From JBDSRX01 sp039929105 (GTDB lineage Bacteria; Patescibacteriota; Dojkabacteria; J137), in assembly GCA_039929105.1 (NCBI GenBank), contig JBDSRX010000019.1:1-30660 (forward strand): a stretch of 30,660 nt of DNA, read 5' to 3'. Position numbers and translations under genes: made by a program. The notes below the pieces were generated by a model that saw only the letters and a program-made list of their open reading frames with translations, was not told the origin of the DNA and ran no database searches. Below, piece after piece: positions 1 to 7,428 of the stretch; the first letter of the stretch is position 1, and each line of letters starts with the position of its first letter.

Positions 1-96
1 ACATCTAGTATTGAATTTTGGAATAAAGGTGTGGAAGAAATATCAGCTTTACTTTCAGAAGCAGAGGATTTGTCAATGAAACTAGGTAAAATCTAG
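1..96 (+). CDS. C-terminal end of an unidentified protein (partial)
   Basis: An open frame enters from the left edge and stops at TAG (94-96), giving 31 residues that begin TSSIEFWNKG and end SMKLGKI. The piece is amphipathic and probably helical (ISALLSEAEDL). It is too short to assign to a family. It lies directly upstream of a clear promoter for the next gene, so it ends its own transcription unit. Confidence 0.55.
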   Translation, partial: TSSIEFWNKGVEEISALLSEAEDLSMKLGKI

Positions 97-113
97 AAAA
101 GTGACAGATTGTC

Positions 114-142
114 TTGACATTGATCAATTATAAAAATATGAT
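114..142 (+). promoter_or_regulatory. Sigma70-type promoter for the FAS1 gene
   Basis: A perfect TTGACA (114-119) and TATGAT (137-142) are separated by 17 bases. Transcription would start near 149, giving a leader of about 20 bases before the ATG at 170. No Shine-Dalgarno sequence lies in that leader. Confidence 0.8.
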
Positions 143-169
143 AGAGGTATATTGTTTAATTTAGATTAA

Positions 170-604
170 ATGGCCGATACAATATTTAAATATTTATCAG
201 AGCAACCAGATTTCAAAACCTTTATGAATTTTGCAGCAGTTTGTGACGATTTGCCAGCAAAATTACAAGGAAATGGACCATTTACTCTCTTTGTTCCGAC
301 AGATAAAGCATTTATTGATTTACCACCAGGAAGCCAAGAAAAATTTCATAACGATAACGATCTTCTACAAGATATTTTAAATGCTCATATATTATTGGGA
401 GCGCACGATTCAAAAGAATTAAGTCAATTAGCTGAAGAATCAAAGACATTAATGTCTGAAGATCATAATCAAATGTCATTTATAAAAGAAAATGATACTT
501 TATGGGTAGGTACAACTACTAAGAAAGCAAAAGTAATTACAGCAGATATTCATTTATCTAATGGAGTTATCCATGTGATTGACGTAGTACTAGCTTTTCA
601 ATAA
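170..604 (+). CDS. Fasciclin (FAS1) domain protein without signal peptide
   Basis: The 144 residues form one FAS1 domain. Near the N-terminus is the family's first conserved block (GPFTLFVPTDKAFIDLP, about residues 36-52), and the C-terminus has the second (LSNGVIHVIDVVL). FAS1 domains are adhesion modules normally found on secreted or membrane-anchored proteins. Here the protein begins directly with the first helix (MADTIFKYLSEQPDF) and shows no signal peptide, lipobox or membrane segment. It may therefore act in the cytoplasm or be exported by an unrecognised route. It has its own promoter (114-142) and terminator (627-655), so it is probably a single-gene unit. Domain assignment is secure; the cellular role is unknown. 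Confidence 0.85.
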   Translation: MADTIFKYLSEQPDFKTFMNFAAVCDDLPAKLQGNGPFTLFVPTDKAFIDLPPGSQEKFHNDNDLLQDILNAHILLGAHDSKELSQLAEESKTLMSEDHNQMSFIKENDTLWVGTTTKKAKVITADIHLSNGVIHVIDVVLAFQ

Positions 605-626
605 ATTAGAAATTAGTAAGAATAAG

Positions 627-655
627 AAAAAGATCCTTGAAAGGGGATCTTTTTT
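627..655 (+). terminator. Rho-independent terminator after the FAS1 gene
   Basis: AGATCC (631-636) pairs with GGATCT (645-650). The stem is extended by the A run at 627-630 against the T run, and six Ts (650-655) follow. It lies 23 bases after the FAS1 stop codon. Confidence 0.8.
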
Positions 656-672
656 AATATTAAATTTAATAC

Positions 673-678
673 TATAAT
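673..678 (+). promoter_or_regulatory. Probable -10 box for the cyclophilin gene
   Basis: A perfect TATAAT lies 33 bases upstream of the ATG at 712. The position 17 bases further upstream falls in the T run of the preceding terminator, so there is no good -35. Predicted start is near 685. Confidence 0.45.
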
Positions 679-711
679 TTGTAGCTTTAATATAACTCTT
701 AAAAAATAATC

Positions 712-1353
712 ATGACAAAAGGTAATTTAATAGTAGGTCTTATCATTGGTATAATAGCAGTAGGAGGTTATGTATATTTAAGAGACTCACGTAGTAGTAA
801 TATTTCTTCAAACACCACAAGTATGAGTAACGACACATCAAATGTTCTAGGAACAGCAACAGATACTGTAGCTTCTAGGTTAAATAAATATAAGAAAGCA
901 CCAGCTATTCTTCCAGAAGCAGATAGATCAAACAAACAAGTAACGATTAAGACAGATAAGGGAGATATTGTATTTAAACTATTTGGAGACGAAGCTCCAA
1001 TGGCTGTAAGTAACTTTATTTTCTTAACTAAAGAAGGATATTACGATGGAATTATTTTTCACAGAAGAGAAGAAGGATTTGTAATCCAGGGTGGAGATCC
1101 GGCTGGACAGGGATACGGAGGACCAGGGTATAAATTTGAAGATGAACCAGTTACAAAAGAATATACTAAGGGAATTGTAGCTATGGCTAACTCAGGTCCA
1201 GATACAAACGGATCTCAATTCTTTATTATGTTAGACGATGTTCCACTTCCACCAAGCTATACAATTTTTGGAGAAGTTACAAAAGGAATGGATGTTGTTG
1301 CTAAAATTCAAATTGGAGATAAAATGAATACTGTTACAGTTTCTGATTTATAA
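712..1353 (+). CDS. Membrane-anchored cyclophilin-type peptidyl-prolyl isomerase
   Basis: This protein would catalyse cis-trans isomerisation of Xaa-Pro bonds outside the membrane. Residues 5-23 form one hydrophobic segment (uncleaved anchor or signal peptide), followed by a Ser/Thr/Asn-rich linker to about residue 60 and a cyclophilin domain from about 75 to 213. The active-site block IIFHRREEGFVIQGGDP is present with Arg118, Phe123 and Gln126, the equivalents of the catalytic Arg, Phe and Gln of human cyclophilin A. The second block, MANSGPDTNGSQFFIM, is also intact. No Shine-Dalgarno sequence precedes the ATG. The product is probably a folding helper for surface proteins. The family call is secure. 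Confidence 0.92.
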   Translation: MTKGNLIVGLIIGIIAVGGYVYLRDSRSSNISSNTTSMSNDTSNVLGTATDTVASRLNKYKKAPAILPEADRSNKQVTIKTDKGDIVFKLFGDEAPMAVSNFIFLTKEGYYDGIIFHRREEGFVIQGGDPAGQGYGGPGYKFEDEPVTKEYTKGIVAMANSGPDTNGSQFFIMLDDVPLPPSYTIFGEVTKGMDVVAKIQIGDKMNTVTVSDL

Positions 1354-1386
1354 AATTCAGGATTTTACCAACGTTAATACTTATTT

Positions 1387-1408
1387 AGCCCTCCATTATC
1401 GGAGGGTT
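1387..1408 (+). terminator. Stem-loop after the cyclophilin gene
   Basis: AGCCCTCC (1387-1394) pairs with GGAGGGTT (1401-1408), one pair being G-T, around a 6-base loop. It lies 34 bases after the stop codon. There is no T run, so terminator function is likely but not certain. Confidence 0.45.
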
Positions 1409-1444
1409 ACTATTCACTTACATCTGGCAGTTGAATCAAGTCAG

Positions 1445-1510
1445 TGTCATGGTGAGGTTCTCGAACCATGAATCAATAAATATACATCCTTCTAAAGCCT
1501 CAGGATGACA
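1445..1510. repeat. Two inverted copies of a short palindromic repeat
   Basis: Unit 1 (1445-1470) reads TGTCAT-GG-TGAGGTTCTCGAA-CC-ATG. Unit 2 (1485-1510), read on the minus strand, is TGTCAT-CC-TGAGGCTTTAGAA-GG-ATG. Each has 6-base arms (CATGGT/ACCATG and CATCCT/AGGATG) around an 11-base centre, and 8 of the 11 centre bases agree. The GG/CC versus CC/GG difference keeps the pairing. The units face each other in a 234-base gap between a plus-strand and a minus-strand gene. I recall similar short palindromes dispersed between genes in many bacteria; that is from memory, not a search. Confidence 0.6.
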
Positions 1511-1567
1511 TACATAAAGTGTGGGCAAAGCTTTTAATACAATTTGTAGTATATGTTTGAGATGGTA

Positions 1568-1580
1568 ACGGCTTTGCCGT
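1568..1580 (-). terminator. Small stem-loop after the helicase gene
   Basis: ACGGC (1568-1572) and GCCGT (1576-1580) form a tight hairpin with a 3-base loop, 7 bases beyond the helicase stop codon on the minus strand. There is no T run. Nothing else is recognisable between it and the repeat pair. Confidence 0.35.
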
Positions 1581-1587
1581 CATTAGA

Positions 1588-2754
1588 TTACCCAATAATT
1601 ATCAGTTCTTCTTCCGCCCTTGTTACGGCAGTATAAAGCCATCTTCTCCACATATCATCATCCATTTTGCTAAATCTTTCTTCAAATACAATTACTCTTT
1701 TTGCTTGAGAACCTTGTGCTTTATGTACTGTCGTTGCGTATCCAAAATCAAACAAATCAATCTCAACGGATTTCTTTCTTTTAGCAGTAAAGTTTAAACT
1801 TTCAGTATTATTAAATTGCTCTTGAGAAATTAAACCTCTAAATTTGTTATCTTCTTCATCCATTTCTATTGCAGCGTAGTAATTATCTTCACCTTCTTCG
1901 TTAATTTCTTTTATTGTTCCAAGCATTCCATTATAGACATCCTTCTTATGATTGTTTCTTAAACAAATAACTCTATCTTTTACTTTAGGTACTTCTGTTT
2001 CAAATCCTAATGCATTACGAATAAACTTGTTAAGCTTAACTCTAGTAAAGTTGTATCCGCAAAGAACTAAAGTATCTTTATTGTATGCACTTAATATTTC
2101 GTTTACATATTCTTGAGTATCAGAATCGGCCTTATTTAGCTTTTTAATATTAGGTCCATAAGAACCGTATTCTATCTTTCCTGTTGTTCTAGCGTCAACA
2201 GAGAGCTTAATTATGGGATTCTCAGCTGCTTGTCTGTGAATCTTTTCTAACTTAAGCATTGGTTTTTCAACAAGATTAAATGCACCAGAAATTGGTGGTA
2301 ACTGCCCATGATCTCCAACTGCTATTATTGGAATTTTGTAAGAAAGTAAATCTCTCCAAATTCGCTCATCGATCATAGATGCTTCATCTACAATAATTAA
2401 TGAATATTCAAGTTCTTCTTTTTGCTCCCAACCTGTAATTTCTTCATCACTGTTAACCATTGGTGAGTATATTAACCCATGGATAGTTGAAATAGAATCT
2501 TTAGGCATTAACGCATTTGCTTCTATAATTTTAGATCTTAAAACTCTAGTAGCTTTACCTGTATAACTACAAAAAGCTACTTTATCTTTCTTTTTAGTCT
2601 CAGATAAATATTTTCTAAAAATGGAAATAAGAGTTGTTTTACCTGTACCTGCGTAACCACCCAATGTTATATATGGTTTTTTATTTTCATTTTTGTACCA
2701 TGCCCAAAGAGTATTAAGAACATCTTTTTGGTCTTGAGATAAATCTATAGCCAT
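1588..2754 (-). CDS. Dda/RecD-like superfamily 1 DNA helicase
   Basis: An ATP-driven single-strand DNA translocase or helicase of SF1B. Motifs appear in order: Walker A GYAGTGKTT (33-41), motif Ia around SYTGKATRVLR, the Walker B-like VDEASM (Asp123, Glu124), motif III GDHGQLPP (147-154), and a C-terminal UvrD/RecD-type block TTVHKAQGSQ (341-350) plus YTAVTRA (374-380) with the arginine finger. At 388 residues it is close in size to phage T4 Dda and much shorter than RecD2, with no long N-terminal domain. It stands alone on the minus strand, back to back with mscL, so it is not part of a RecBCD operon. The helicase call is secure; whether it serves replication, recombination or fork rescue cannot be read from the sequence. 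Confidence 0.88.
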   Translation of the reverse strand: MAIDLSQDQKDVLNTLWAWYKNENKKPYITLGGYAGTGKTTLISIFRKYLSETKKKDKVAFCSYTGKATRVLRSKIIEANALMPKDSISTIHGLIYSPMVNSDEEITGWEQKEELEYSLIIVDEASMIDERIWRDLLSYKIPIIAVGDHGQLPPISGAFNLVEKPMLKLEKIHRQAAENPIIKLSVDARTTGKIEYGSYGPNIKKLNKADSDTQEYVNEILSAYNKDTLVLCGYNFTRVKLNKFIRNALGFETEVPKVKDRVICLRNNHKKDVYNGMLGTIKEINEEGEDNYYAAIEMDEEDNKFRGLISQEQFNNTESLNFTAKRKKSVEIDLFDFGYATTVHKAQGSQAKRVIVFEERFSKMDDDMWRRWLYTAVTRAEEELIIIG

Positions 2755-2782
2755 TGGGGCTTTTCTAAAATGTAGGCTATGT

Positions 2783-2790
2783 ATTATAAT
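2783..2790. promoter_or_regulatory. Overlapping divergent -10 boxes between helicase and mscL genes
   Basis: The 8-base palindrome ATTATAAT contains a perfect TATAAT on the plus strand (2785-2790) and another on the minus strand (2788-2783). It sits in the 57-base gap between the divergent genes. No good -35 is visible on either side, so the call rests on position and the -10 sequences. Confidence 0.4.
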
Positions 2791-2841
2791 CTATAAACAA
2801 TTTAGAGTTTAGTGAATAAATATTATATTAAAGTTATACTA

Positions 2842-3300
2842 ATGAGTAATTTACCAGTTAAAGAAAAAACTATGTCTATAGCAAAGGAATTTAGAGAATT
2901 TGCAGCACGAGGAAATGTAATAGATTTAGCAATAGGAGTTATTATTGGAGGAGCATTTGGACAAATTGTAACTTCTTTAGTTAACGATATTGTAATGCCA
3001 CCAATAGCATACTTAACAGGAAATGTGAATTTTAGTGATATTAAAATTCTACTTAAGGATTCTTATACTGATGTTAACGGGAAGACCTTTCAAGCAATAA
3101 CATTAAATATTGGTAATTTCTTTCAAGTAATTTTTAATTTTGTAATTATTGCTATGGCAATATTCTTAATTATTAAAACAGTAAATAGACTAAAGAAGAA
3201 GAGATTAGAGGAAGAAAAACAGGAACAAAAAGAAATTATAGAAGATTCTAAAGAAGTTAAAATTTTAATCGAGATTAGAGATGCTTTAGTTAAAAAGTAA
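2842..3300 (+). CDS. mscL: Large-conductance mechanosensitive channel MscL
   Basis: MscL opens a wide pore under membrane tension to release solutes during osmotic downshock. The family start is unmistakable: MSIAKEFREFAARGNVIDLAIGV, then the first membrane helix with GVIIGGAFGQIVTSLVNDIVMPP, a periplasmic loop with NFSDIKILL, a second helix (FFQVIFNFVIIAMAIFLIIK) and a charged cytoplasmic helix ending EIRDALVKK. The frame is open from a GTG at 2812. ATGs at 2842 and 2872 are the likelier starts, and family alignment begins at the 2872 Met. None has a Shine-Dalgarno site. I use 2842 as a compromise. A two-helix membrane protein follows after 17 bases and is probably co-transcribed. Confidence 0.93.
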   Translation: MSNLPVKEKTMSIAKEFREFAARGNVIDLAIGVIIGGAFGQIVTSLVNDIVMPPIAYLTGNVNFSDIKILLKDSYTDVNGKTFQAITLNIGNFFQVIFNFVIIAMAIFLIIKTVNRLKKKRLEEEKQEQKEIIEDSKEVKILIEIRDALVKK

Positions 3301-3317
3301 TTATTACTACAAATAAT

Positions 3318-3587
3318 ATGGCAGAAAAATGGTTTAAAAATAAAAAATACGGTTATGGTTGGACTCCTGCAACAAAAGAAGGGTGGATAGTTTTGGCAGT
3401 ATTTTTTGTTGTAATAGCAATAACAGGATTTGTTTGTGCAGTAATCACAGATTCAGAAATGACTTTTACAATCCTTTTCTGTATTTTAGTACTTATAGAA
3501 ACTTTTATTCTTCTTATAGTAGCCCGAGTTAAAGGTGAAGAAGCTGAGTTTAGATGGGGAGATAAAAAAGAAATAACGAAGAAGTAA
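3318..3587 (+). CDS. Small two-helix membrane protein of unknown function
   Basis: An 89-residue protein with a Trp/Tyr/Gly-rich N-terminus (MAEKWFKNKKYGYGWTPATK), two hydrophobic helices (about 23-44 and 49-70) and a charged tail (FRWGDKKEITKK). The motif KxYGxGWxPxTxxGW resembles small uncharacterised membrane proteins I have seen in CPR genomes, but I cannot name a function. It lies 17 bases downstream of mscL in the same direction, which suggests one transcript. Confidence 0.7.
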   Translation: MAEKWFKNKKYGYGWTPATKEGWIVLAVFFVVIAITGFVCAVITDSEMTFTILFCILVLIETFILLIVARVKGEEAEFRWGDKKEITKK

Positions 3588-3609
3588 CTATTTAACTTAA
3601 GCTCTTGTA

Positions 3610-4143
3610 TTAATGTAAGGTTAAATCTGTTCTTAATGCCTTTACATTTAATGTTAGAACTGAATATGTATTCTTCTTATCTTTTATATCTTCCATTTTA
3701 ATACTAGTGATATCTTTAAACTTAATTGCTACTACTATCTTAAAGTTCTCTACTGAAGTAGCAGAAATTTTTAGATTATTTACATCAATATTTTCTGCAT
3801 AACCTAAAAGATAATACTCACTATTTAATACTTGAATTTCATAACCGTTAGATGGTTTAGTTGGTGAGAGCTGAACAACACTTAAATGAATAGAATTTAC
3901 AACAACAGTATTACTCAAATACCCATAAGTGTCATTTTGAACGACAGGAGTTGAGTTATCAATTCCTTCGTTAGTAGATGGCTTACTTACAGCCGATTCA
4001 CTTGTAGAAGGAGATACAATACTTTCTGGAATTAATTTAGGCAAAACTATTCCTGCAAGGCCAACTATTGATATAGCTATAGGAACAAATACCGATGAAA
4101 GTATTAAGAATTTTGGATTGTCTTTAAAGGTTTTCTGATCCAT
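3610..4143 (-). CDS. Membrane-anchored protein with Ser/Thr linker, unknown function
   Basis: The 177 residues begin with a short cytoplasmic stretch (MDQKTFKDNPKF) and one membrane helix (about 13-35), then a Ser/Thr/Asn-rich linker (about 40-70, SPSTSESAVSKPSTNEG). A beta-rich C-terminal domain of about 100 residues follows. The topology suggests an extracytoplasmic domain held by an N-terminal anchor. I do not recognise the domain. The gene stands between the convergent small membrane gene and ada, and the 97-base gap upstream of ada's stop leaves room for separate transcription. Confidence 0.65.
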   Translation of the reverse strand: MDQKTFKDNPKFLILSSVFVPIAISIVGLAGIVLPKLIPESIVSPSTSESAVSKPSTNEGIDNSTPVVQNDTYGYLSNTVVVNSIHLSVVQLSPTKPSNGYEIQVLNSEYYLLGYAENIDVNNLKISATSVENFKIVVAIKFKDITSIKMEDIKDKKNTYSVLTLNVKALRTDLTLH

Positions 4144-4240
4144 TTGTTGCCAGTTAATATAGACATATTATACTATATTTCACTAAAATTTACTATAAGC
4201 TAGTTAGTGAAAAATATTAGTATATATCGTAACAAAAAAA

Positions 4241-5284
4241 CTAATTAGTATTACTTTTTTCGAAGTTCAACAACCATTCTTTTCTCCAAATTCCACCTGC
4301 ATAACCAGTTAAAGATCCATCTGAACCTACAACTCTATGACATGGAATTATAATTGCAATTCTATTCATTCCATTTGATGTTGCTACAGCTCTTACAGCC
4401 TTAGGATTATTAATAGCAATCGCTTGTTCTTTATAAGATCTAGTTAATCCGTAAGGAATTGCTTTTAACTGATTCCAAACAGAGTTTTGAAAATCACTTC
4501 CTGGACTAACTAAAGGTATATCAAAAGTTTTTCTTTTTCCTTCGAAGTATTCATTAACTTCTTTCTCAACTAAATCTAAGTACTTATTATTTCCATAAAT
4601 TATTTTTGCTTTTAATCTTTTGGATAAATCTTTAAATTCTCTTTCTAACATTCTTCGTTCAGTAAACTCTAATAAACATATTCCATCTTCTGTAGCACAA
4701 GCAAACATTGGACCAAGTGGAGTAGAGAACCTACTAATATTTATGACATTCGTATATTTAGAATTTGAAGGCACATCATCTAAAACTGATTTAAATGCAT
4801 CATTAAATCCACTTAAAGAATCAAATCCAGAATCAAATGCTGCATTTATAATTTTTGCTCCTTTTGCTAATTTGGTGTATGCGTTGTTAATTCGAATCAT
4901 TCTTTGATAACCCTGGAAAGTAATTCCATGATTAGATTTAAACCATCTTCTTACTTTATTAGGCTCAATTCCTTTTTTAACTAAATCGTAGTCTTTAATT
5001 TTTATAGAAGGATTTTCACTAATTTCATTCAGTATTGTTTTAATATAATCCGGTGTTTTATGTTTTAAATCCAATGGTTTACAAACCTTGCAAGGTCTAT
5101 ACCCTGCGGCTAAAGATTCTCGAGTGGTATCGAAGAATTCGACATTCTCAAACTTAGGTTTTCTTGCTGTACATGATGGTCTACAGAATATTCCAGTAGT
5201 TTTTACACCCACATAAAATAATCCTTCAAAAGTAGAATCCTTATCTAGCAAGGCTTGGTATTTTTGTTTGTCAGTTAAATTCAT
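4241..5284 (-). CDS. ada: Ada: bifunctional alkylation repair protein and regulator
   Basis: Three Ada modules are present in the usual order. The N-terminal zinc domain has four Cys ligands (Cys34, Cys38, Cys65, Cys68 in GIFCRPSC and YRPCKVCK), corresponding to E. coli Ada Cys38, 42, 69 and 72; the first removes methyl from DNA phosphotriesters. An AraC-type helix-turn-helix region spans about 85-170. The C-terminal O6-methylguanine-DNA methyltransferase domain has the PCHR motif with acceptor Cys315 and the downstream LTGYAGG loop. At 347 residues it is full length (E. coli 354). It could both repair alkylated DNA and, when methylated, activate genes. It follows the P450 gene by 56 bases on the same strand and may share its transcript, so the P450 is a candidate Ada target. 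Confidence 0.95.
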   Translation of the reverse strand: MNLTDKQKYQALLDKDSTFEGLFYVGVKTTGIFCRPSCTARKPKFENVEFFDTTRESLAAGYRPCKVCKPLDLKHKTPDYIKTILNEISENPSIKIKDYDLVKKGIEPNKVRRWFKSNHGITFQGYQRMIRINNAYTKLAKGAKIINAAFDSGFDSLSGFNDAFKSVLDDVPSNSKYTNVINISRFSTPLGPMFACATEDGICLLEFTERRMLEREFKDLSKRLKAKIIYGNNKYLDLVEKEVNEYFEGKRKTFDIPLVSPGSDFQNSVWNQLKAIPYGLTRSYKEQAIAINNPKAVRAVATSNGMNRIAIIIPCHRVVGSDGSLTGYAGGIWRKEWLLNFEKSNTN

Positions 5285-5340
5285 GATTGAAGTATAAACT
5301 TATCATCGACTTATATTCAACCGAAAACTTAACAAGTATT

Positions 5341-6795
5341 TTATTCAGATGCTGATTTTCGCCTTTCTCGCAATTGAATTATTAATTCGCTTGGCCTTGT
5401 AGGTACAACTCCACTAGAAATATCACCCGCTTTTATTAAATCAATATAGAATCTTAAAATCATATTTGATAGGATATTTTTCATAGACATTCTTGCAAAG
5501 TTTTCACCGATGCATCTTCTATTTATATCTTTGGGTATTTTACTACCTTTTCTCGCACCCCATGGAAAATATCCTGCAGGTTCACCAACAGTATTATATT
5601 CTTGTCTATCAGGATCAAATTTTTCTGGATTTTCCCAATATCTTTTATCCATCCCCATTCCTCTTACATTTACAAATAAAATAGTATTTGCAGGCACTAT
5701 TTGATCTCCTAACAGTAAATCCTTTTTAGTTTCTCTAGGAACTAAATGTGTTGGTGGCTCTCTTCTTAATGTTTCGTTTATTACTTTATCCAAATAGCTT
5801 AGTTTTGAAGTATTTTCAAAAGTAATTGCATTTTTTCCATCCGCAATAGATAGTATTTCTTCAATTAATTTGTCGAAAACTTCTGGGTTTTCAAATAATT
5901 CGTACATTACCGAAGACATTACCGAAGCAGTAGTTTCCTGACCTGCAAGAAGGAATGTTCTTATATCAGTTTCAATTTGCTGCTTTGACTCTCCATCAAT
6001 TATTAATGAGTCCAACATACTAGAATTTCTAATAGTTTTATCTGTATTCAGTTCATCTATTCTCCTAATAATAATGGGCACTATAGTTTCTGTAAAAAAC
6101 AGCTCTTCTCGTCTAAACTTCGCTCCTTGCCCTAATAGTTCGGCAGGTCTTTTACCCATAAAATAGTTTAGTACATTGTATTTACTTGCAAGTCTAAAAT
6201 ACTCTGCAATTCTTTCATCTTCTTCTGGAGATAGTTTTGTTCCAAGAAATGTTTCTAGAACAAGTCTTAAAGTAATTAAATCAAATTTTTCGACAAGATC
6301 GATTGCTTCCTCAGAACCTTCTAATACTTCATTTGTAATTTCTGTTGTTATGGGTGCGTAGTCTTTTAATTTATTTCCAGAAAGTAAGACAGCTACTTTC
6401 ATTTTTCTATCTAAATATTCAGGTGAAGTTTCAGCAGTGAGTAAACTAATAGTATCTACAACATCTTCTCCTTCAACAGGAGCTGCAGTAGTGGAGGCCA
6501 TTATGGGGATAAAGAATCTTCCTTTTTTTACTCTTTCTGCATCTCTAAATACAGTATCAGCAAAGTCTGAGTTGCTTACAATACAAATTCGCATTCCATT
6601 TAGAAATTCTAATATAGCCAAATCTGAGCCTGTTTCATTTCTTACTTCATTACTTATCGCTGTCAAAATATCGTGATATCCTGGTGTCGACATATTATAA
6701 ACATTGATCATGCTATTTACTCTCTCTCCTAATAAGGATATTTTTCTATAAACAGGAATTTCACTTTGTTCTAGATTCTTAGTTTCTTGGTTCAT
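5341..6795 (-). CDS. Cytochrome P450 with an insertion in the heme-binding loop
   Basis: A heme-thiolate monooxygenase of 484 residues with no N-terminal membrane anchor, so probably soluble. Diagnostic motifs: I-helix oxygen-activation block LLAGQETTA (282-290), K-helix ETLR (Glu341, Arg344), the FDPDR block (393-397) and the Cys loop with Cys428 followed by IGENFAR. In the usual pattern F-x-x-G-x-R-x-C-x-G the Phe is seven residues before Cys. Here Phe410 and Cys428 are 18 apart because about 11 residues (around KGSKIPKDIN) lie between FPWGAR and RRCIG. No ferredoxin or reductase partner is in the window, so the electron source is unknown. P450s are unexpected in reduced CPR genomes. A good promoter lies upstream and ada follows. 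Confidence 0.93.
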   Translation of the reverse strand: MNQETKNLEQSEIPVYRKISLLGERVNSMINVYNMSTPGYHDILTAISNEVRNETGSDLAILEFLNGMRICIVSNSDFADTVFRDAERVKKGRFFIPIMASTTAAPVEGEDVVDTISLLTAETSPEYLDRKMKVAVLLSGNKLKDYAPITTEITNEVLEGSEEAIDLVEKFDLITLRLVLETFLGTKLSPEEDERIAEYFRLASKYNVLNYFMGKRPAELLGQGAKFRREELFFTETIVPIIIRRIDELNTDKTIRNSSMLDSLIIDGESKQQIETDIRTFLLAGQETTASVMSSVMYELFENPEVFDKLIEEILSIADGKNAITFENTSKLSYLDKVINETLRREPPTHLVPRETKKDLLLGDQIVPANTILFVNVRGMGMDKRYWENPEKFDPDRQEYNTVGEPAGYFPWGARKGSKIPKDINRRCIGENFARMSMKNILSNMILRFYIDLIKAGDISSGVVPTRPSELIIQLRERRKSASE

Positions 6796-6822
6796 AATAT
6801 ATTTAGTTAATTAAATCTAACT

Positions 6823-6850
6823 AGTATATATTCAAACTTAATAATTTCAA
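6823..6850 (-). promoter_or_regulatory. Promoter for the P450 gene (and perhaps ada)
   Basis: On the minus strand TTGAAA (6850-6845) and TATACT (6828-6823) are 16 bases apart. The start would be near 6816, a leader of about 20 bases. The leader contains TTAACTAAATA (6810-6800) just before the ATG. Confidence 0.65.
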
Positions 6851-6913
6851 AAATTTAAATACTATTAACTAAGTTTAGTGGATCTTTAAACAGGTGAGGA
6901 GATTAAAAGTTTA

Positions 6914-7003
6914 TGGCGGAGGAGACAGGATTTGAACCTGCGAGCCGATTGCTCGACTACAGTCTTTCCAGGACTGCGCACTAGACCACTATGCGACTCC
7001 TCC
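6914..7003 (-). tRNA. tRNA-Ser(GGA)
   Basis: The 90-base minus-strand RNA has acceptor arms GGAGGAG and CTCCTCC, discriminator G and an encoded CCA end (6916-6914). The anticodon stem CAGTC/GACTG encloses CTGGAAA, so the anticodon is GGA (plus bases 6967-6969), reading UCU and UCC. A long variable arm (CGAGC/GCTCG) and a T loop GGTTCAAATCC confirm a class II serine tRNA. It is the only RNA gene I see and sits alone in the 361-base gap between the P450 and DUF5665 genes. The rest of that gap holds AT-rich promoter-like sequence only. Confidence 0.96.
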
Positions 7004-7156
7004 TGATTTAGGATTAAGACTAATATTTTTTTTATCTACACTCGTTACCTAATTTAAAGATCATTGAAGATTATATCATTTGTGATAAAAACTTTGTTTA
7101 TATCAAATCTGAATCCATTTGTTGTAAAATAAATATGTAATTATTAAAAAACAAAG

Positions 7157-7414
7157 ATGCCAGAAAAAGATGAAGAACTAGATTTCAATGAAGAAACATT
7201 AAAACTTTTGAGAAGTATTGATAGAAAACTAAATAGGCTTAATTCTTTAAGTTTCCCGAAAGAACTTATTAGAGGACTAATGAATGGCTTCGGCTTTGTA
7301 CTCGGCACAACAGTTTTGGTAGCTATTTCCATCCTAATTCTACGACAATTTATAACTATACCCGTAATTGGGCAGTTTGTTGGAGAAATTATAAATGTTG
7401 TAGAAAGAAAATAA
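7157..7414 (+). CDS. DUF5665 small membrane protein
   Basis: An 85-residue protein with a charged N-terminal helix (DEELDFNEETLKLLRSIDRKLNRLN), then FPKELIRGLMNGFGFVLGTTVLVAISILIL, and a C-terminal IPVIGQFVGEIINVV. This order of a short coiled region, a Gly-rich membrane helix and a PVIG motif fits DUF5665, a small uncharacterised membrane family. A weak TTGTTG (7119-7124) and TATTAA (7142-7147) with 17-base spacing lie upstream, which would give an almost leaderless mRNA. The gene converges on uvrA with only 14 bases between the stops. Function unknown. Confidence 0.75.
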   Translation: MPEKDEELDFNEETLKLLRSIDRKLNRLNSLSFPKELIRGLMNGFGFVLGTTVLVAISILILRQFITIPVIGQFVGEIINVVERK

Positions 7415-7428
7415 TTAGTCTTTTTAGT

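Noticed and set aside
6176..6676. Open frames on the plus strand opposite the P450 gene
   Set aside because: They are antisense to a protein with clear P450 motifs and have low-complexity Ser/Leu-rich translations, so they are shadows.
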